NCBI RefSeq assembly: GCF_030362795.1
Contig: NZ_JAUCBM010000005.1
Location: forward strand, 237,456-301,455
Direction of reading: 5' to 3'
Length of the DNA: 64,000 nucleotides
From: Pseudochrobactrum kiredjianiae
GTDB lineage: Bacteria; Pseudomonadota; Alphaproteobacteria; Rhizobiales; Rhizobiaceae
Under the pieces are notes generated by a model. The model was not told the DNA's origin, searched no databases, and worked only from the letters and a program-made list of their open reading frames with translations. The translations under genes and the position numbers were made by a program. Positions 8,297 through 15,811 of this stretch are shown here, piece after piece (position 1 is the first letter of the stretch; the number at the start of each line of letters is the position of its first letter).

Positions 8297-9328
8297 TCAG
8301 CTATTCAGCTTGAACCAGTCTGCCAGTGATTTGCGGCTGTTTCCGTCACGTCCGGTAAAGCTCTCTGCTGCGCACATGGAGTTGAGAATAGCTTCCTGTG
8401 TGGATTCAGTAGCCGCTCGGAACAGCTGATCAATCTTGTCTTCGTTCAGTGCCTGCATGGCCACCAGATCGGGTTTTTGATCGTGGTCAATGGTTACGCC
8501 TGTCGTGAAGCCGATAACAATATCGCCGCTGCCATGCCCCCAGAATGCACCAAGGCGTGCAATACCTGCGCCGCAGCGACGAATGACGCGCTGAAGCTGA
8601 CGGTGTTCCAGCGGAATGTCTGTCGCCATAATCATCATAATCGAGCCTTTTTCAGGCTGGTCTGGAAAATCCGGTGTCGGATGACGACCATCCGGCAGCG
8701 TCAGATCACCCTTGCGGCCAAAATTGGACAAGACCAGTGTGCCAAGGTGATAGTCTTTGCCATCAAGCTTAATTCGGCGGGAGGAGGTGCCGATGCCGCC
8801 TTTAAAACCAAAGCAAGTCATGCCGGTGCCTGCGCCGACATTGCCCTGTGCGACAGCGCCGGAGGTTGCAGCATCAAGTGCTGCATAAGTATGGTCTTCA
8901 GTCACAGCCATAGCCTGAATATCGTTCAGCGGGCCGTCATTGCATTCACCGACCACCGCATTAACGGTTGATGTGGTGCGGCCGATATCGCTGTTGGCAG
9001 CAACTGCACGTTTGATCAGCGCATTGACACAGGTACCGACACTGAGCGTATTGGTGAGCAGAATTGGTGTTTCCAGCGAGCCGAGTTCATTGACCTGTAC
9101 GAGGCCAGCGCTCTTACCGAAGCCGTTAATGGATTCGGAAGCAGCCAGAACTTTTTGACGAAACATATTGCCGTCATGGGGTAAAATCGCTGTGACGCCG
9201 GTATTTACATTGCCTTCACGAATTGTGATGTGGCCGACTTTCACGCCCGGAACATCGGTAATCGCATTATGGGTGCCGGTCGGCATGATACCGCAAACAA
9301 TACCAAAATCGCGTGCTGAAGCTGACAT
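8297..9328 (-). CDS. P1-family peptidase (DmpA/S58 aminopeptidase type)
   Basis: A 343-residue Ntn-like hydrolase of the DmpA family. These are made as one chain that cuts itself into two subunits and then removes N-terminal residues from peptides or acts on beta-peptides. Seen in the sequence: the N-terminal NAITDVPGVKVGHITIREG, shared by nearly all members; GNVGAGTGMTCFGFKGGIGTSSR, the region around the nucleophile and oxyanion hole; and the C-terminal ALNEDKIDQLFRAATESTQEAILNS. The length is normal. GGAGTATCC on the minus strand precedes the ATG. It stands alone downstream of a repeat element. Confidence 0.9.
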   Translation of the reverse strand: MSASARDFGIVCGIMPTGTHNAITDVPGVKVGHITIREGNVNTGVTAILPHDGNMFRQKVLAASESINGFGKSAGLVQVNELGSLETPILLTNTLSVGTCVNALIKRAVAANSDIGRTTSTVNAVVGECNDGPLNDIQAMAVTEDHTYAALDAATSGAVAQGNVGAGTGMTCFGFKGGIGTSSRRIKLDGKDYHLGTLVLSNFGRKGDLTLPDGRHPTPDFPDQPEKGSIMMIMATDIPLEHRQLQRVIRRCGAGIARLGAFWGHGSGDIVIGFTTGVTIDHDQKPDLVAMQALNEDKIDQLFRAATESTQEAILNSMCAAESFTGRDGNSRKSLADWFKLNS

Positions 9329-9342
9329 AGGATACTCCTGTT

Positions 9343-9409
9343 AAAGCATTTCCAGCAAAAGTGCGAAGCGGTTTTGCGTTGGATAATGCGTGAAAACAAA
9401 GATTTAGAG
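9343..9409. repeat. Rhizobiales intergenic repeat (RIME-like)
   Basis: The block beginning AAAGCATTTCCAGCAAAAG and continuing GTGCGAAGCGGTTTTGCGTT ...AATGCGTGAAAACAAAGA matches the abundant intergenic palindromic repeat known from Brucella and rhizobial genomes. It lies between the P1 peptidase start and its upstream neighbour. Confidence 0.7.
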
Positions 9410-9487
9410 AGGTTGAAAATCCATCTTTCATACAACGGCTCTAAATCCGTAGAGGCATGCGGTACGAAATAAATAGCAGATAAAGAA

Positions 9488-9519
9488 TGACAGCCCGACC
9501 GGATTCCGGTGGGCTGTCA
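9488..9519 (-). terminator. Strong hairpin, probable terminator of the aminotransferase gene
   Basis: TGACAGCCC-ACCGGA pairs with TCCGGT-GGGCTGTCA with a single bulge. Read on the minus strand it is followed by ATTCTTTAT, a weak T tract. The surrounding gap 9329-9801 holds no credible gene. Confidence 0.55.
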
Positions 9520-9749
9520 GTGCATTATCATCAGGCATTAAAAAGAAACGGCAATATCACTTCTGCGGCAAAAATGCCGTTTCAGTGTGGTGCTAATGCC
9601 CGACATATGATCATAGCCAAGGAAATTAAACAGCTTGTTCCGGGGGAGGCCCAAAAGAACAAACCGTTTGTGGGGCGCTTGCGATCATAACGGTATCCGG
9701 CCAGTTTTTCTAAATTATGGCCGGATAAATTTCAGTATTTGAAGGCTTA

Positions 9750-9815
9750 AGCTGAAAGTTTTTTGAAACGCAGTTTTTAACGAAAAACCGGTTCCACTTT
9801 TTTAAACTGCTTTAG
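9750..9815. repeat. Diverged repeat copy overlapping the end of the aminotransferase gene
   Basis: Read on the minus strand, AAAGCAGTTTAAAAAAGTGG continues AACCGGTTTTTCGTTAAAAACTGCG. It aligns with the repeat at 9343-9409 and is in the opposite orientation. It supplies the last codons (Ala-Lys-Ala-Val) and the stop codon of the neighbouring gene. Confidence 0.55.
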
Positions 9816-10650
9816 CAACTTCGATATATTTCACCTGCAGGCTGCGGGTAATCGGACCTGGCTTGCCATCAGCAATCACTGTACCTGCAATCTTCACAAC
9901 CGGCGTTACGAAACCGGAAGCACTGGTCTGGAACGCTTCTTTTGCTTTGAAGGCTTCTTCAAGGGTAAAGCGGCGATCTTCAATCTTCAGATTCTGCTCT
10001 TCTGCAATTTTCAGCATGGCAATGCGTGTGCAACCTGGCAGAATTGCATTGGAGTTCGGGCGCACGATCAGTGTGCCGTCTTCAGTGATGATGAATGCGC
10101 TGGAGGAGGCACCTTCAGTAATATAGCCGTCTTCCTGCATCCATGCGTCCTGACAACCATGAGCGGTTGCTTCCTGCTTGGCAAGTACCTGTGCGAGCAA
10201 CATCACTGTCTTAATGTCGCGGCGCTGCCAGCGGATGTCTTCAACCACGTGAATGGCAATGCCATTTTTCTGAGATGCTGATGAAGTCAGGTTTTTTACC
10301 TGCGTATAAGCAACCAGAGTTGGTGTCAGATCTTTGCTGTAAACGAAATCACGGTCAGCGGCACCACGGGTGATCTGCATATAGACCACACCTTCAGTGA
10401 TGTTGTTGCGCTTGATCAGCTCGTTCTGCATGGCGATGATGTCTTCGTTGCTCATCGGCGCCGGTACATCAATCATTTTCAGAGAGCGGCTGAGGCGTGC
10501 CATGTGAGCGTCATTATCAACGAGCTTGCCATCGATAACTGCACTGACTTCATAAATGCCATCGCCAAAAACGAATCCGCGGTCGAATACCGAGATTTTG
10601 GCTTCTTCTTCAGGGACATAGGCACCGTTTACATATACAATTCGGCTCAC
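9802..10650 (-). CDS. dat: D-amino-acid aminotransferase (fold-type IV PLP enzyme)
   Basis: A 282-residue class IV aminotransferase that interconverts D-alanine and other D-amino acids with 2-oxo acids, feeding peptidoglycan D-Ala/D-Glu. It starts SRIVYVNGAYVPEEEAKISVFDRGFVFGDGIYE as this group does. The PLP lysine is Lys147 in RRDIKTVMLLAQ, and Glu179 in GYITEGASSSAF contacts the cofactor, as in the Bacillus enzyme. RGAADRDF fits the D-specific subclass better than IlvE. The final residues and stop lie in a repeat element. Branched-chain aminotransferase is the main alternative but is less likely given the length and motifs. Confidence 0.88.
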   Translation of the reverse strand: MSRIVYVNGAYVPEEEAKISVFDRGFVFGDGIYEVSAVIDGKLVDNDAHMARLSRSLKMIDVPAPMSNEDIIAMQNELIKRNNITEGVVYMQITRGAADRDFVYSKDLTPTLVAYTQVKNLTSSASQKNGIAIHVVEDIRWQRRDIKTVMLLAQVLAKQEATAHGCQDAWMQEDGYITEGASSSAFIITEDGTLIVRPNSNAILPGCTRIAMLKIAEEQNLKIEDRRFTLEEAFKAKEAFQTSASGFVTPVVKIAGTVIADGKPGPITRSLQVKYIEVAKAV

Positions 10651-10979
10651 AACGCATTCCTTAGCGTTAGAATTTACAGGAATCTGATGTGGTTGAAGCT
10701 ATGTAAAAATAGCTCTGAGAGCCAATGCTTAGTTTTCTGAATGTTATGCAAGTTTTGCATACTTGAACAGATGGCTCAAACAACCGTTTCTATTCAGGTA
10801 CTATTTCAAACGACAGAATTTTATATATGAGATTTTTATATCTCTTCATGTTTCCCTCTCTCGAACCACTATGCGCTTTTGCACCATAATTCCGCCTGAT
10901 TTCGGTTGGTCCCGCCTTTAGTGGTTCTGCCGGAAGCAGTCGTCGCAGTTGTGACGATTGAACTTCAGGAGTTCGGATA
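10651..10979. promoter_or_regulatory. Divergent control region between dat and kdp
   Basis: No gene is seen in this 329-base gap. At 10,745-10,761 lies the perfect inverted repeat TATGCAA-GTT-TTGCATA, closer to the aminotransferase start. At 10,820-10,840 two TTTATA hexamers fifteen bases apart resemble the KdpE-box arrangement of enterobacteria, fitting control of the kdp operon by KdpDE. Both assignments are by pattern only. Confidence 0.4.
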
Positions 10980-11060
10980 ATGGATATCATCATGATTACC
11001 GCAGGCGCCGGATTTATCGGCCTGTCTTATTTTTACACCCTTGTTTGCGACCGGTTGTGA
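10980..11060 (+). CDS. 26-residue membrane peptide ahead of kdpF
   Basis: ATG at 10,980 with CAGGAG seven bases upstream encodes MDIIMITAGAGFIGLSYFYT-LVCDRL, one hydrophobic helix ending in Cys-Asp-Arg-Leu. Small ORFs of this form ending in a CDRL-like tail occur ahead of kdpF in other proteobacteria. It ends nine bases before kdpF and has its own ribosome site, so it is probably translated and membrane-inserted. Its role is unknown; it may be an assembly peptide or a regulator of the Kdp complex. Confidence 0.65.
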   Translation: MDIIMITAGAGFIGLSYFYTLVCDRL

Positions 11061-11069
11061 GGGCGCATC

Positions 11070-11159
11070 ATGTGGTTTGATTATGTTCTCGGCGGCTCGG
11101 TTGCCGCATTGCTCAGCCTCTATCTGCTTTACGCACTGGCACGACCTGAGCGCTTCTAA
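11070..11159 (+). CDS. kdpF: KdpF, small stabilising subunit of the potassium ATPase
   Basis: A 29-residue single-helix peptide: [20 protein letters not shown] followed by YALARPERF. The C-terminal YAL-RPE-F is the KdpF signature. KdpF sits at the KdpA-KdpC interface and stabilises the complex in the inner membrane. GAGGGCGC precedes the start. It is the second gene of the operon and is too short for most automatic gene calls. Confidence 0.92.
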   Translation: MWFDYVLGGSVAALLSLYLLYALARPERF

Positions 11160-11194
11160 CCCCATATAGTCATGAAAGCGGAAAGTATTTTCCA

Positions 11195-12892
11195 ATGACA
11201 TTCAACGGATTATTGCAGATTGCGATCCTGTTCGGGCTCACAATTCTGCTGGTGAAACCGGTAGGCGGCTATCTGACCCGCGTGTTTACCGGTGAACGGA
11301 CCTTCCTCTCGCCGGTAATCGCGCCGGTTGAACGCGGTCTCTACAGACTGGCCGGAACCCATGAAAAAGAAGAGCAGCACTCGACGGTTTATACAGCATC
11401 ATTGCTGATGTTCAGCATTGCCGGTTTTGTCGTGCTGTATCTGTTGCAGCGCTTTCAGGGCGTATTGCCTTATAACCCTGCCGGTATGCAGGCGGTGGAG
11501 CCGACTTCTGCCTTTAATACGGCAATCAGCTTCATGACCAATACCAACTGGCAGGGTTATGCCGGTGAAAGCACCATGAGCTATTTCACCCAGATGGTTG
11601 GTATTACGGTACAGAACTTTGTTTCCGCAGCAGTAGGTATCGCCGGTGCTATGGCAATTACCCGTGGTTTTGCCCGTTCCTCAAGCAATACAATCGGGAA
11701 CTTCTGGGTCGATCTGACCCGTGCCACGCTCTATGTGCTGTTACCAATCTGCATTATCGGCACGCTTGTACTGGTCTGGCAGGGTGTGCCGCAAAATCTC
11801 AATGATTACACGCTTGCAACCACCCTTGAAGGTGCGCGGCAGACTATTGCACAAGGCCCTGTTGCCTCGCAGATGATTATCAAACATCTGGGTACCAATG
11901 GCGGCGGTTTCTTCAATGCTAACTCTGCGCACCCGTTTGAGAACCCGACTGCTCTGACCAATCTTATCCATCTGTTGTCGATCTTCGTGATCTCAACTGC
12001 CATGACCAATGTGTTTGGCCGGATGGTCGGCAATCAGCGTCAGGGCTGGGTGCTGTTTGCGGTCTTTGGTGTGCTGGTCGTACTGGGAACCTCGGTTCTC
12101 TATTGGGCAGAAGCCAGCGGCAATCCACTGATGCAGGTGCTTGGCGTTGTTGGCGGCAATATGGAAGGCAAGGAAGCACGCTTCGGCATTGCATTGTCTG
12201 CTTTGTTCTCCGAAGTGACGACGGCTGCTTCTACGGGCGCGGTTAATAATATGCATGACAGTCTGATGCCGCTTGGCGGACTGGTGCCACTTTTCAATAT
12301 GCAAATCCCTAATCTCGGCGGTATTGGTGCGGGTATCTACGGCATGTTGCTGTTCTTCATTCTGGCGATCTTCATTGCCGGTCTGATGGTTGGCCGCACA
12401 CCGGAATATCTGGGCAAGAAAATTGAGGCCAAAGAGGTCAAGATGAGCCTGCTGGCTACGCTTGGACCATCGCTTGCCATTCTCGGTTTTGCTGCATTGG
12501 CTGTGGTTCTGCCGCAGGGATTGTCGAGCATTCAGGATGCGGGGCCGCATGGTTTCAGCGAGGTACTCTACGCTTATTCCTCCGGTGCGAATAATAACGG
12601 CAGTGCCTTTGCCGGTCTCAATGCCAATACACCTTTCTACAATCTAACCATCGGTTTTGCTATGCTGATGGGGCGCTTTCTGCTGATTGTGCCGGTGCTG
12701 GCGATTGCCGGTTCACTGGCCGCCAAGAAAACAGTGCCTGCCTCCGCCGGTACTCTGCCGACAACTGGCCCGCTATTTGTTGGACTGGTCTTTGGCGTGA
12801 CGATGATTGTTGGTGGTCTGACTTTCTTTCCGGCTTTGGCGCTGGGACCGGTTGTCGAGCATTTCGCAATGCTCTCCGGTCAGCTGTTTTAA
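11195..12892 (+). CDS. kdpA: KdpA, potassium-binding channel subunit
   Basis: A 565-residue inner-membrane subunit that selects and carries K+ in the KdpFABC ATPase. Its four pore-loop repeats are all visible: [53 protein letters not shown] and [12 protein letters not shown]. The length and the N-terminal [22 protein letters not shown] are typical. The gene starts 35 bases after kdpF behind GGAAAG. No damage is seen. Confidence 0.97.
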   Translation: MTFNGLLQIAILFGLTILLVKPVGGYLTRVFTGERTFLSPVIAPVERGLYRLAGTHEKEEQHSTVYTASLLMFSIAGFVVLYLLQRFQGVLPYNPAGMQAVEPTSAFNTAISFMTNTNWQGYAGESTMSYFTQMVGITVQNFVSAAVGIAGAMAITRGFARSSSNTIGNFWVDLTRATLYVLLPICIIGTLVLVWQGVPQNLNDYTLATTLEGARQTIAQGPVASQMIIKHLGTNGGGFFNANSAHPFENPTALTNLIHLLSIFVISTAMTNVFGRMVGNQRQGWVLFAVFGVLVVLGTSVLYWAEASGNPLMQVLGVVGGNMEGKEARFGIALSALFSEVTTAASTGAVNNMHDSLMPLGGLVPLFNMQIPNLGGIGAGIYGMLLFFILAIFIAGLMVGRTPEYLGKKIEAKEVKMSLLATLGPSLAILGFAALAVVLPQGLSSIQDAGPHGFSEVLYAYSSGANNNGSAFAGLNANTPFYNLTIGFAMLMGRFLLIVPVLAIAGSLAAKKTVPASAGTLPTTGPLFVGLVFGVTMIVGGLTFFPALALGPVVEHFAMLSGQLF

Positions 12893-12901
12893 AGGTGCAT
12901 G

Positions 12902-13057
12902 ATGGCTAAAAGTTCTTTTTTGATGAAGCAATTATTTCGTTCTAATCCGCGAGAGGGGAAGAAGGAAGATTGCCCGAAGCTCACCAGCATTATGCTGATC
13001 CTTGTTCTGGCAATGCTGGCAGGTGTCTTCCTCGTGAAGGCGCTGACCGGAGTTTAA
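12902..13057 (+). CDS. 51-residue membrane protein inserted between kdpA and kdpB
   Basis: ATG at 12,902 (or ATG at 12,899, one codon longer) follows an AAAGG ribosome site and starts 9 bases after the kdpA stop. The product has a cytoplasmic-looking basic N-terminus (MAKSSFLMKQLFRSNPREGK), one Cys, then a single helix with SIMLILVLAMLAGVFLVKAL near the C-terminus. Standard kdp operons have kdpB directly here. Its spacing, orientation and ribosome site indicate a real operon member; the function is unknown. An accessory subunit like KdpF is a guess. Confidence 0.6.
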   Translation: MAKSSFLMKQLFRSNPREGKKEDCPKLTSIMLILVLAMLAGVFLVKALTGV

Positions 13058-13144
13058 GTTAAAACATTAACTTATCATTCTATTTCCATGAAAATTCTAT
13101 GCAGTTTTGTAACTGATCTGCATAAATTCAGACGGAGGGCTCTG

Positions 13145-15205
13145 ATGAGCCAGTCAAAATCTTCAAGCATTCTTGATGCTAAAATTCTGCTGCCTGCAAT
13201 AGGCGGTGCGTTTCGCAAGCTCGACCCGCGAAGCCTTGCTAAAAATCCGGTGATGTTTGTCGTGGCCGTTGTTACATTGCTGACGACTGTGCTGTTTATC
13301 AAAGATATCGCAAGCGGCGGCTCTGATCTGGGCTTCTCGTTCCAGATCATTTTGTGGCTGTGGTTTACGTTGCTGTTTGCCAATTTTGCCGAAGCGGTGG
13401 CTGAAGGACGTGGTAAAGCGCAGGCGGAATCTCTGCGCCGCACCCGTACTGAAACCGAAGCAAAATTGCTTAGCGGTGACAGCAAGACCAAATATACGGT
13501 TGTTGCGGGTAACAGCCTTAAAGTCGGTGATGTGGTGCTGGTGGAAGCCGGAGACATCATCCCTTCCGACGGTGAGGTGGTTGAAGGTGTGGCCTCGGTC
13601 AATGAGGCGGCGATCACTGGTGAATCCGCGCCGGTTATCCGTGAATCCGGTGGTGACCGTTCGGCGGTTACTGGTGGCACGCAAGTACTATCTGACTGGA
13701 TACGTGTGCGCATTACCGCTGCTGCCGGATCGACCTTTATTGACCGGATGATCTCGCTGGTGGAAGGCGCAGAACGCCAGAAAACACCAAATGAGATTGC
13801 TCTGAATATTCTGCTCGCCGGTATGACGCTGATTTTCGTGTTGGCCGTGGTGACCATTCCGAGCTTTGCCACTTATGCAGGCGGTTCCGTGCCGGTGATT
13901 GTGCTGGTGGCTTTATTCGTCACACTGATCCCGACCACGATCGGCGCTTTGCTCTCAGCCATTGGTATTGCCGGTATGGATCGCCTGGTGCGGTTTAATG
14001 TGCTGGCAATGTCCGGCCGTGCGGTGGAAGCTGCCGGTGACGTGGATACGCTGCTGCTCGATAAAACCGGTACGATTACGCTCGGCAACCGTCAGGCAAC
14101 AGAGTTTCGTGCGATCACAGGTGTTAGTGAACAGCAACTGGCTGATGCATCACAGCTTGCATCACTAGCTGATGAGACACCGGAAGGTCGCTCTATCGTT
14201 GTGCTGGCCAAAGAGAAATACGGTATCCGCGCCCGTGATATGGCAAGTTTGCACGCCGTATTCGTACCCTTTACAGCGCAAAGCCGGATGAGCGGCGTCG
14301 ATGTGGATGGTAGTATCATCCGCAAAGGCGCAGTGGATGCGGTGCTGAAATATGTCGAGGTCGAAGGTGGTAAAGCCTCAACACCAGCCCAAATACAGGA
14401 AATCCAGTCGATTGCCGCGCAGATCGCCAAGGCTGGAGGTACGCCGCTGGCGGTTGTGAAAGACGGACAGCTGATGGGTGTCGTCTCGCTGAAGGATATT
14501 GTCAAAGGCGGTATTCGTGAGCGTTTTGCCGAGCTTCGCCGCATGGGCATCCGCACGGTGATGATTACCGGTGATAATCCGATGACGGCGGCTGCCATTG
14601 CCGCAGAAGCGGGCGTGGATGACTTTCTTGCGCAGGCCACACCGGAGAACAAACTGTCGCTGATCCGCGAAGAGCAGGCCAAAGGCAAGTTGGTGGCTAT
14701 GTGCGGTGACGGTACCAATGATGCGCCGGCACTGGCACAGGCTGATGTGGGCGTGGCGATGAATACCGGTACGGTGGCAGCGCGTGAAGCGGGGAATATG
14801 GTCGATCTCGATAGTGATCCGACCAAACTGATCGAGATTGTTGAAATCGGCAAGCAATTGCTGATGACGCGCGGTGCGCTGACTACCTTCTCGATTGCCA
14901 ATGATATTGCCAAATATTTCGCAATTATTCCGGCAATGTTCCTCGCTTTTTACCCGCAGCTCGGTGTGCTGAATATTATGGGGCTGCATAGTCCGCAGAG
15001 TGCCATTCTCTCGGCCATCATCTTCAATGCGCTGATTATCGTGGCGCTAATTCCGTTATCACTGCGCGGGGTTAAATATCAGGCGGTTGGTGCGGGTGCA
15101 CTGCTGAGCCGTAATCTGATGATCTACGGTCTTGGCGGGATTATCGTGCCGTTCGTAGCAATCAAACTGATTGATATGGTGATTACCGCTCTGGCTCTGG
15201 TGTAA
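13145..15205 (+). CDS. kdpB: KdpB, P-type ATPase catalytic subunit
   Basis: A 686-residue P-type ATPase that powers K+ uptake. ATG at 13,145 is chosen because CGGAGGG lies eight bases before it and [20 protein letters not shown] matches the family N-terminus; an upstream in-frame ATG at 13,088 lacks a site. Motifs: TGES in the actuator domain, IPTTIGALL in the membrane core, DKTGTIT with the phosphorylated Asp306, and [20 protein letters not shown] in the hinge. It lies between the extra small membrane gene and kdpC in the operon. Confidence 0.97.
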   Translation: MSQSKSSSILDAKILLPAIGGAFRKLDPRSLAKNPVMFVVAVVTLLTTVLFIKDIASGGSDLGFSFQIILWLWFTLLFANFAEAVAEGRGKAQAESLRRTRTETEAKLLSGDSKTKYTVVAGNSLKVGDVVLVEAGDIIPSDGEVVEGVASVNEAAITGESAPVIRESGGDRSAVTGGTQVLSDWIRVRITAAAGSTFIDRMISLVEGAERQKTPNEIALNILLAGMTLIFVLAVVTIPSFATYAGGSVPVIVLVALFVTLIPTTIGALLSAIGIAGMDRLVRFNVLAMSGRAVEAAGDVDTLLLDKTGTITLGNRQATEFRAITGVSEQQLADASQLASLADETPEGRSIVVLAKEKYGIRARDMASLHAVFVPFTAQSRMSGVDVDGSIIRKGAVDAVLKYVEVEGGKASTPAQIQEIQSIAAQIAKAGGTPLAVVKDGQLMGVVSLKDIVKGGIRERFAELRRMGIRTVMITGDNPMTAAAIAAEAGVDDFLAQATPENKLSLIREEQAKGKLVAMCGDGTNDAPALAQADVGVAMNTGTVAAREAGNMVDLDSDPTKLIEIVEIGKQLLMTRGALTTFSIANDIAKYFAIIPAMFLAFYPQLGVLNIMGLHSPQSAILSAIIFNALIIVALIPLSLRGVKYQAVGAGALLSRNLMIYGLGGIIVPFVAIKLIDMVITALALV

Positions 15206-15216
15206 GGAAGAAACTC

Positions 15217-15780
15217 ATGTTGAAACAATTACGTCCTGCCGTGGTGATGATTGTCGGACTGACTGTTATTACCGGACTTGCTTATCCCTTGGCTATGACC
15301 AGTGTGGCGCAGACCCTGTTTCCGTCACAGGCCAATGGTAGCCTGATTATCAAGGATAATAAGGTCATCGGTTCTGCTCTGATCGGGCAACAATTCACCT
15401 CTGATCGTTATTTTCACGGTCGCCCGAGTGCTGCGGGGGAAGGTTACAATGCTACATCCTCCGGCGGTTCCAATCTGGCACCAACCAGTGCTGCCTTACT
15501 GGAGCGCGTGAAGACAGATGTGGCAAAGCTGCAGGCAGAGAATCCAAATCAGCTGGTGCCGGTTGATCTGGTGACAGCATCCGGCAGCGGGCTTGATCCG
15601 CATCTGACACTTGAAGCGGCTTTGTTCCAGATACCACGCATAGCAAAAGCGCGTGGTCTGGATGAGGCCAGACTAACAGCGCTGGTGGAAAGTCAGATAC
15701 AAGAGCGTTTACTGGGTGTGCTTGGTGAGCCGGTGGTGAATGTACTTGCGCTTAATCTCGCACTGGATCAGGTTAAATAA
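15217..15780 (+). CDS. kdpC: KdpC, accessory subunit
   Basis: A 187-residue subunit with one N-terminal membrane helix ([21 protein letters not shown]) and a periplasmic domain. It contains the KdpC hallmarks [34 protein letters not shown] and [10 protein letters not shown]. It is thought to aid nucleotide binding and potassium delivery to KdpA. AAGGAAGAAACTC precedes the ATG, eleven bases after kdpB. Confidence 0.97.
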   Translation: MLKQLRPAVVMIVGLTVITGLAYPLAMTSVAQTLFPSQANGSLIIKDNKVIGSALIGQQFTSDRYFHGRPSAAGEGYNATSSGGSNLAPTSAALLERVKTDVAKLQAENPNQLVPVDLVTASGSGLDPHLTLEAALFQIPRIAKARGLDEARLTALVESQIQERLLGVLGEPVVNVLALNLALDQVK

Positions 15781-15811
15781 GACAGAACATGCAGAGTCCG
15801 GATCATAATTG

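Noticed and set aside
9487..9690. 67-codon ORF in the gap upstream of the P1 peptidase
   Set aside because: Starts within a strong hairpin, has no ribosome site and no family likeness.
13075..13872. 265-codon open frame on the minus strand opposite kdpB
   Set aside because: Ser/Thr/Arg-rich translation without any domain, fully inside kdpB, which has strong family evidence in the other strand.
14092..14913. 273-codon open frame on the minus strand opposite kdpB
   Set aside because: Shadow frame of a conserved ATPase gene; low-complexity Ser/Ala/Pro product.
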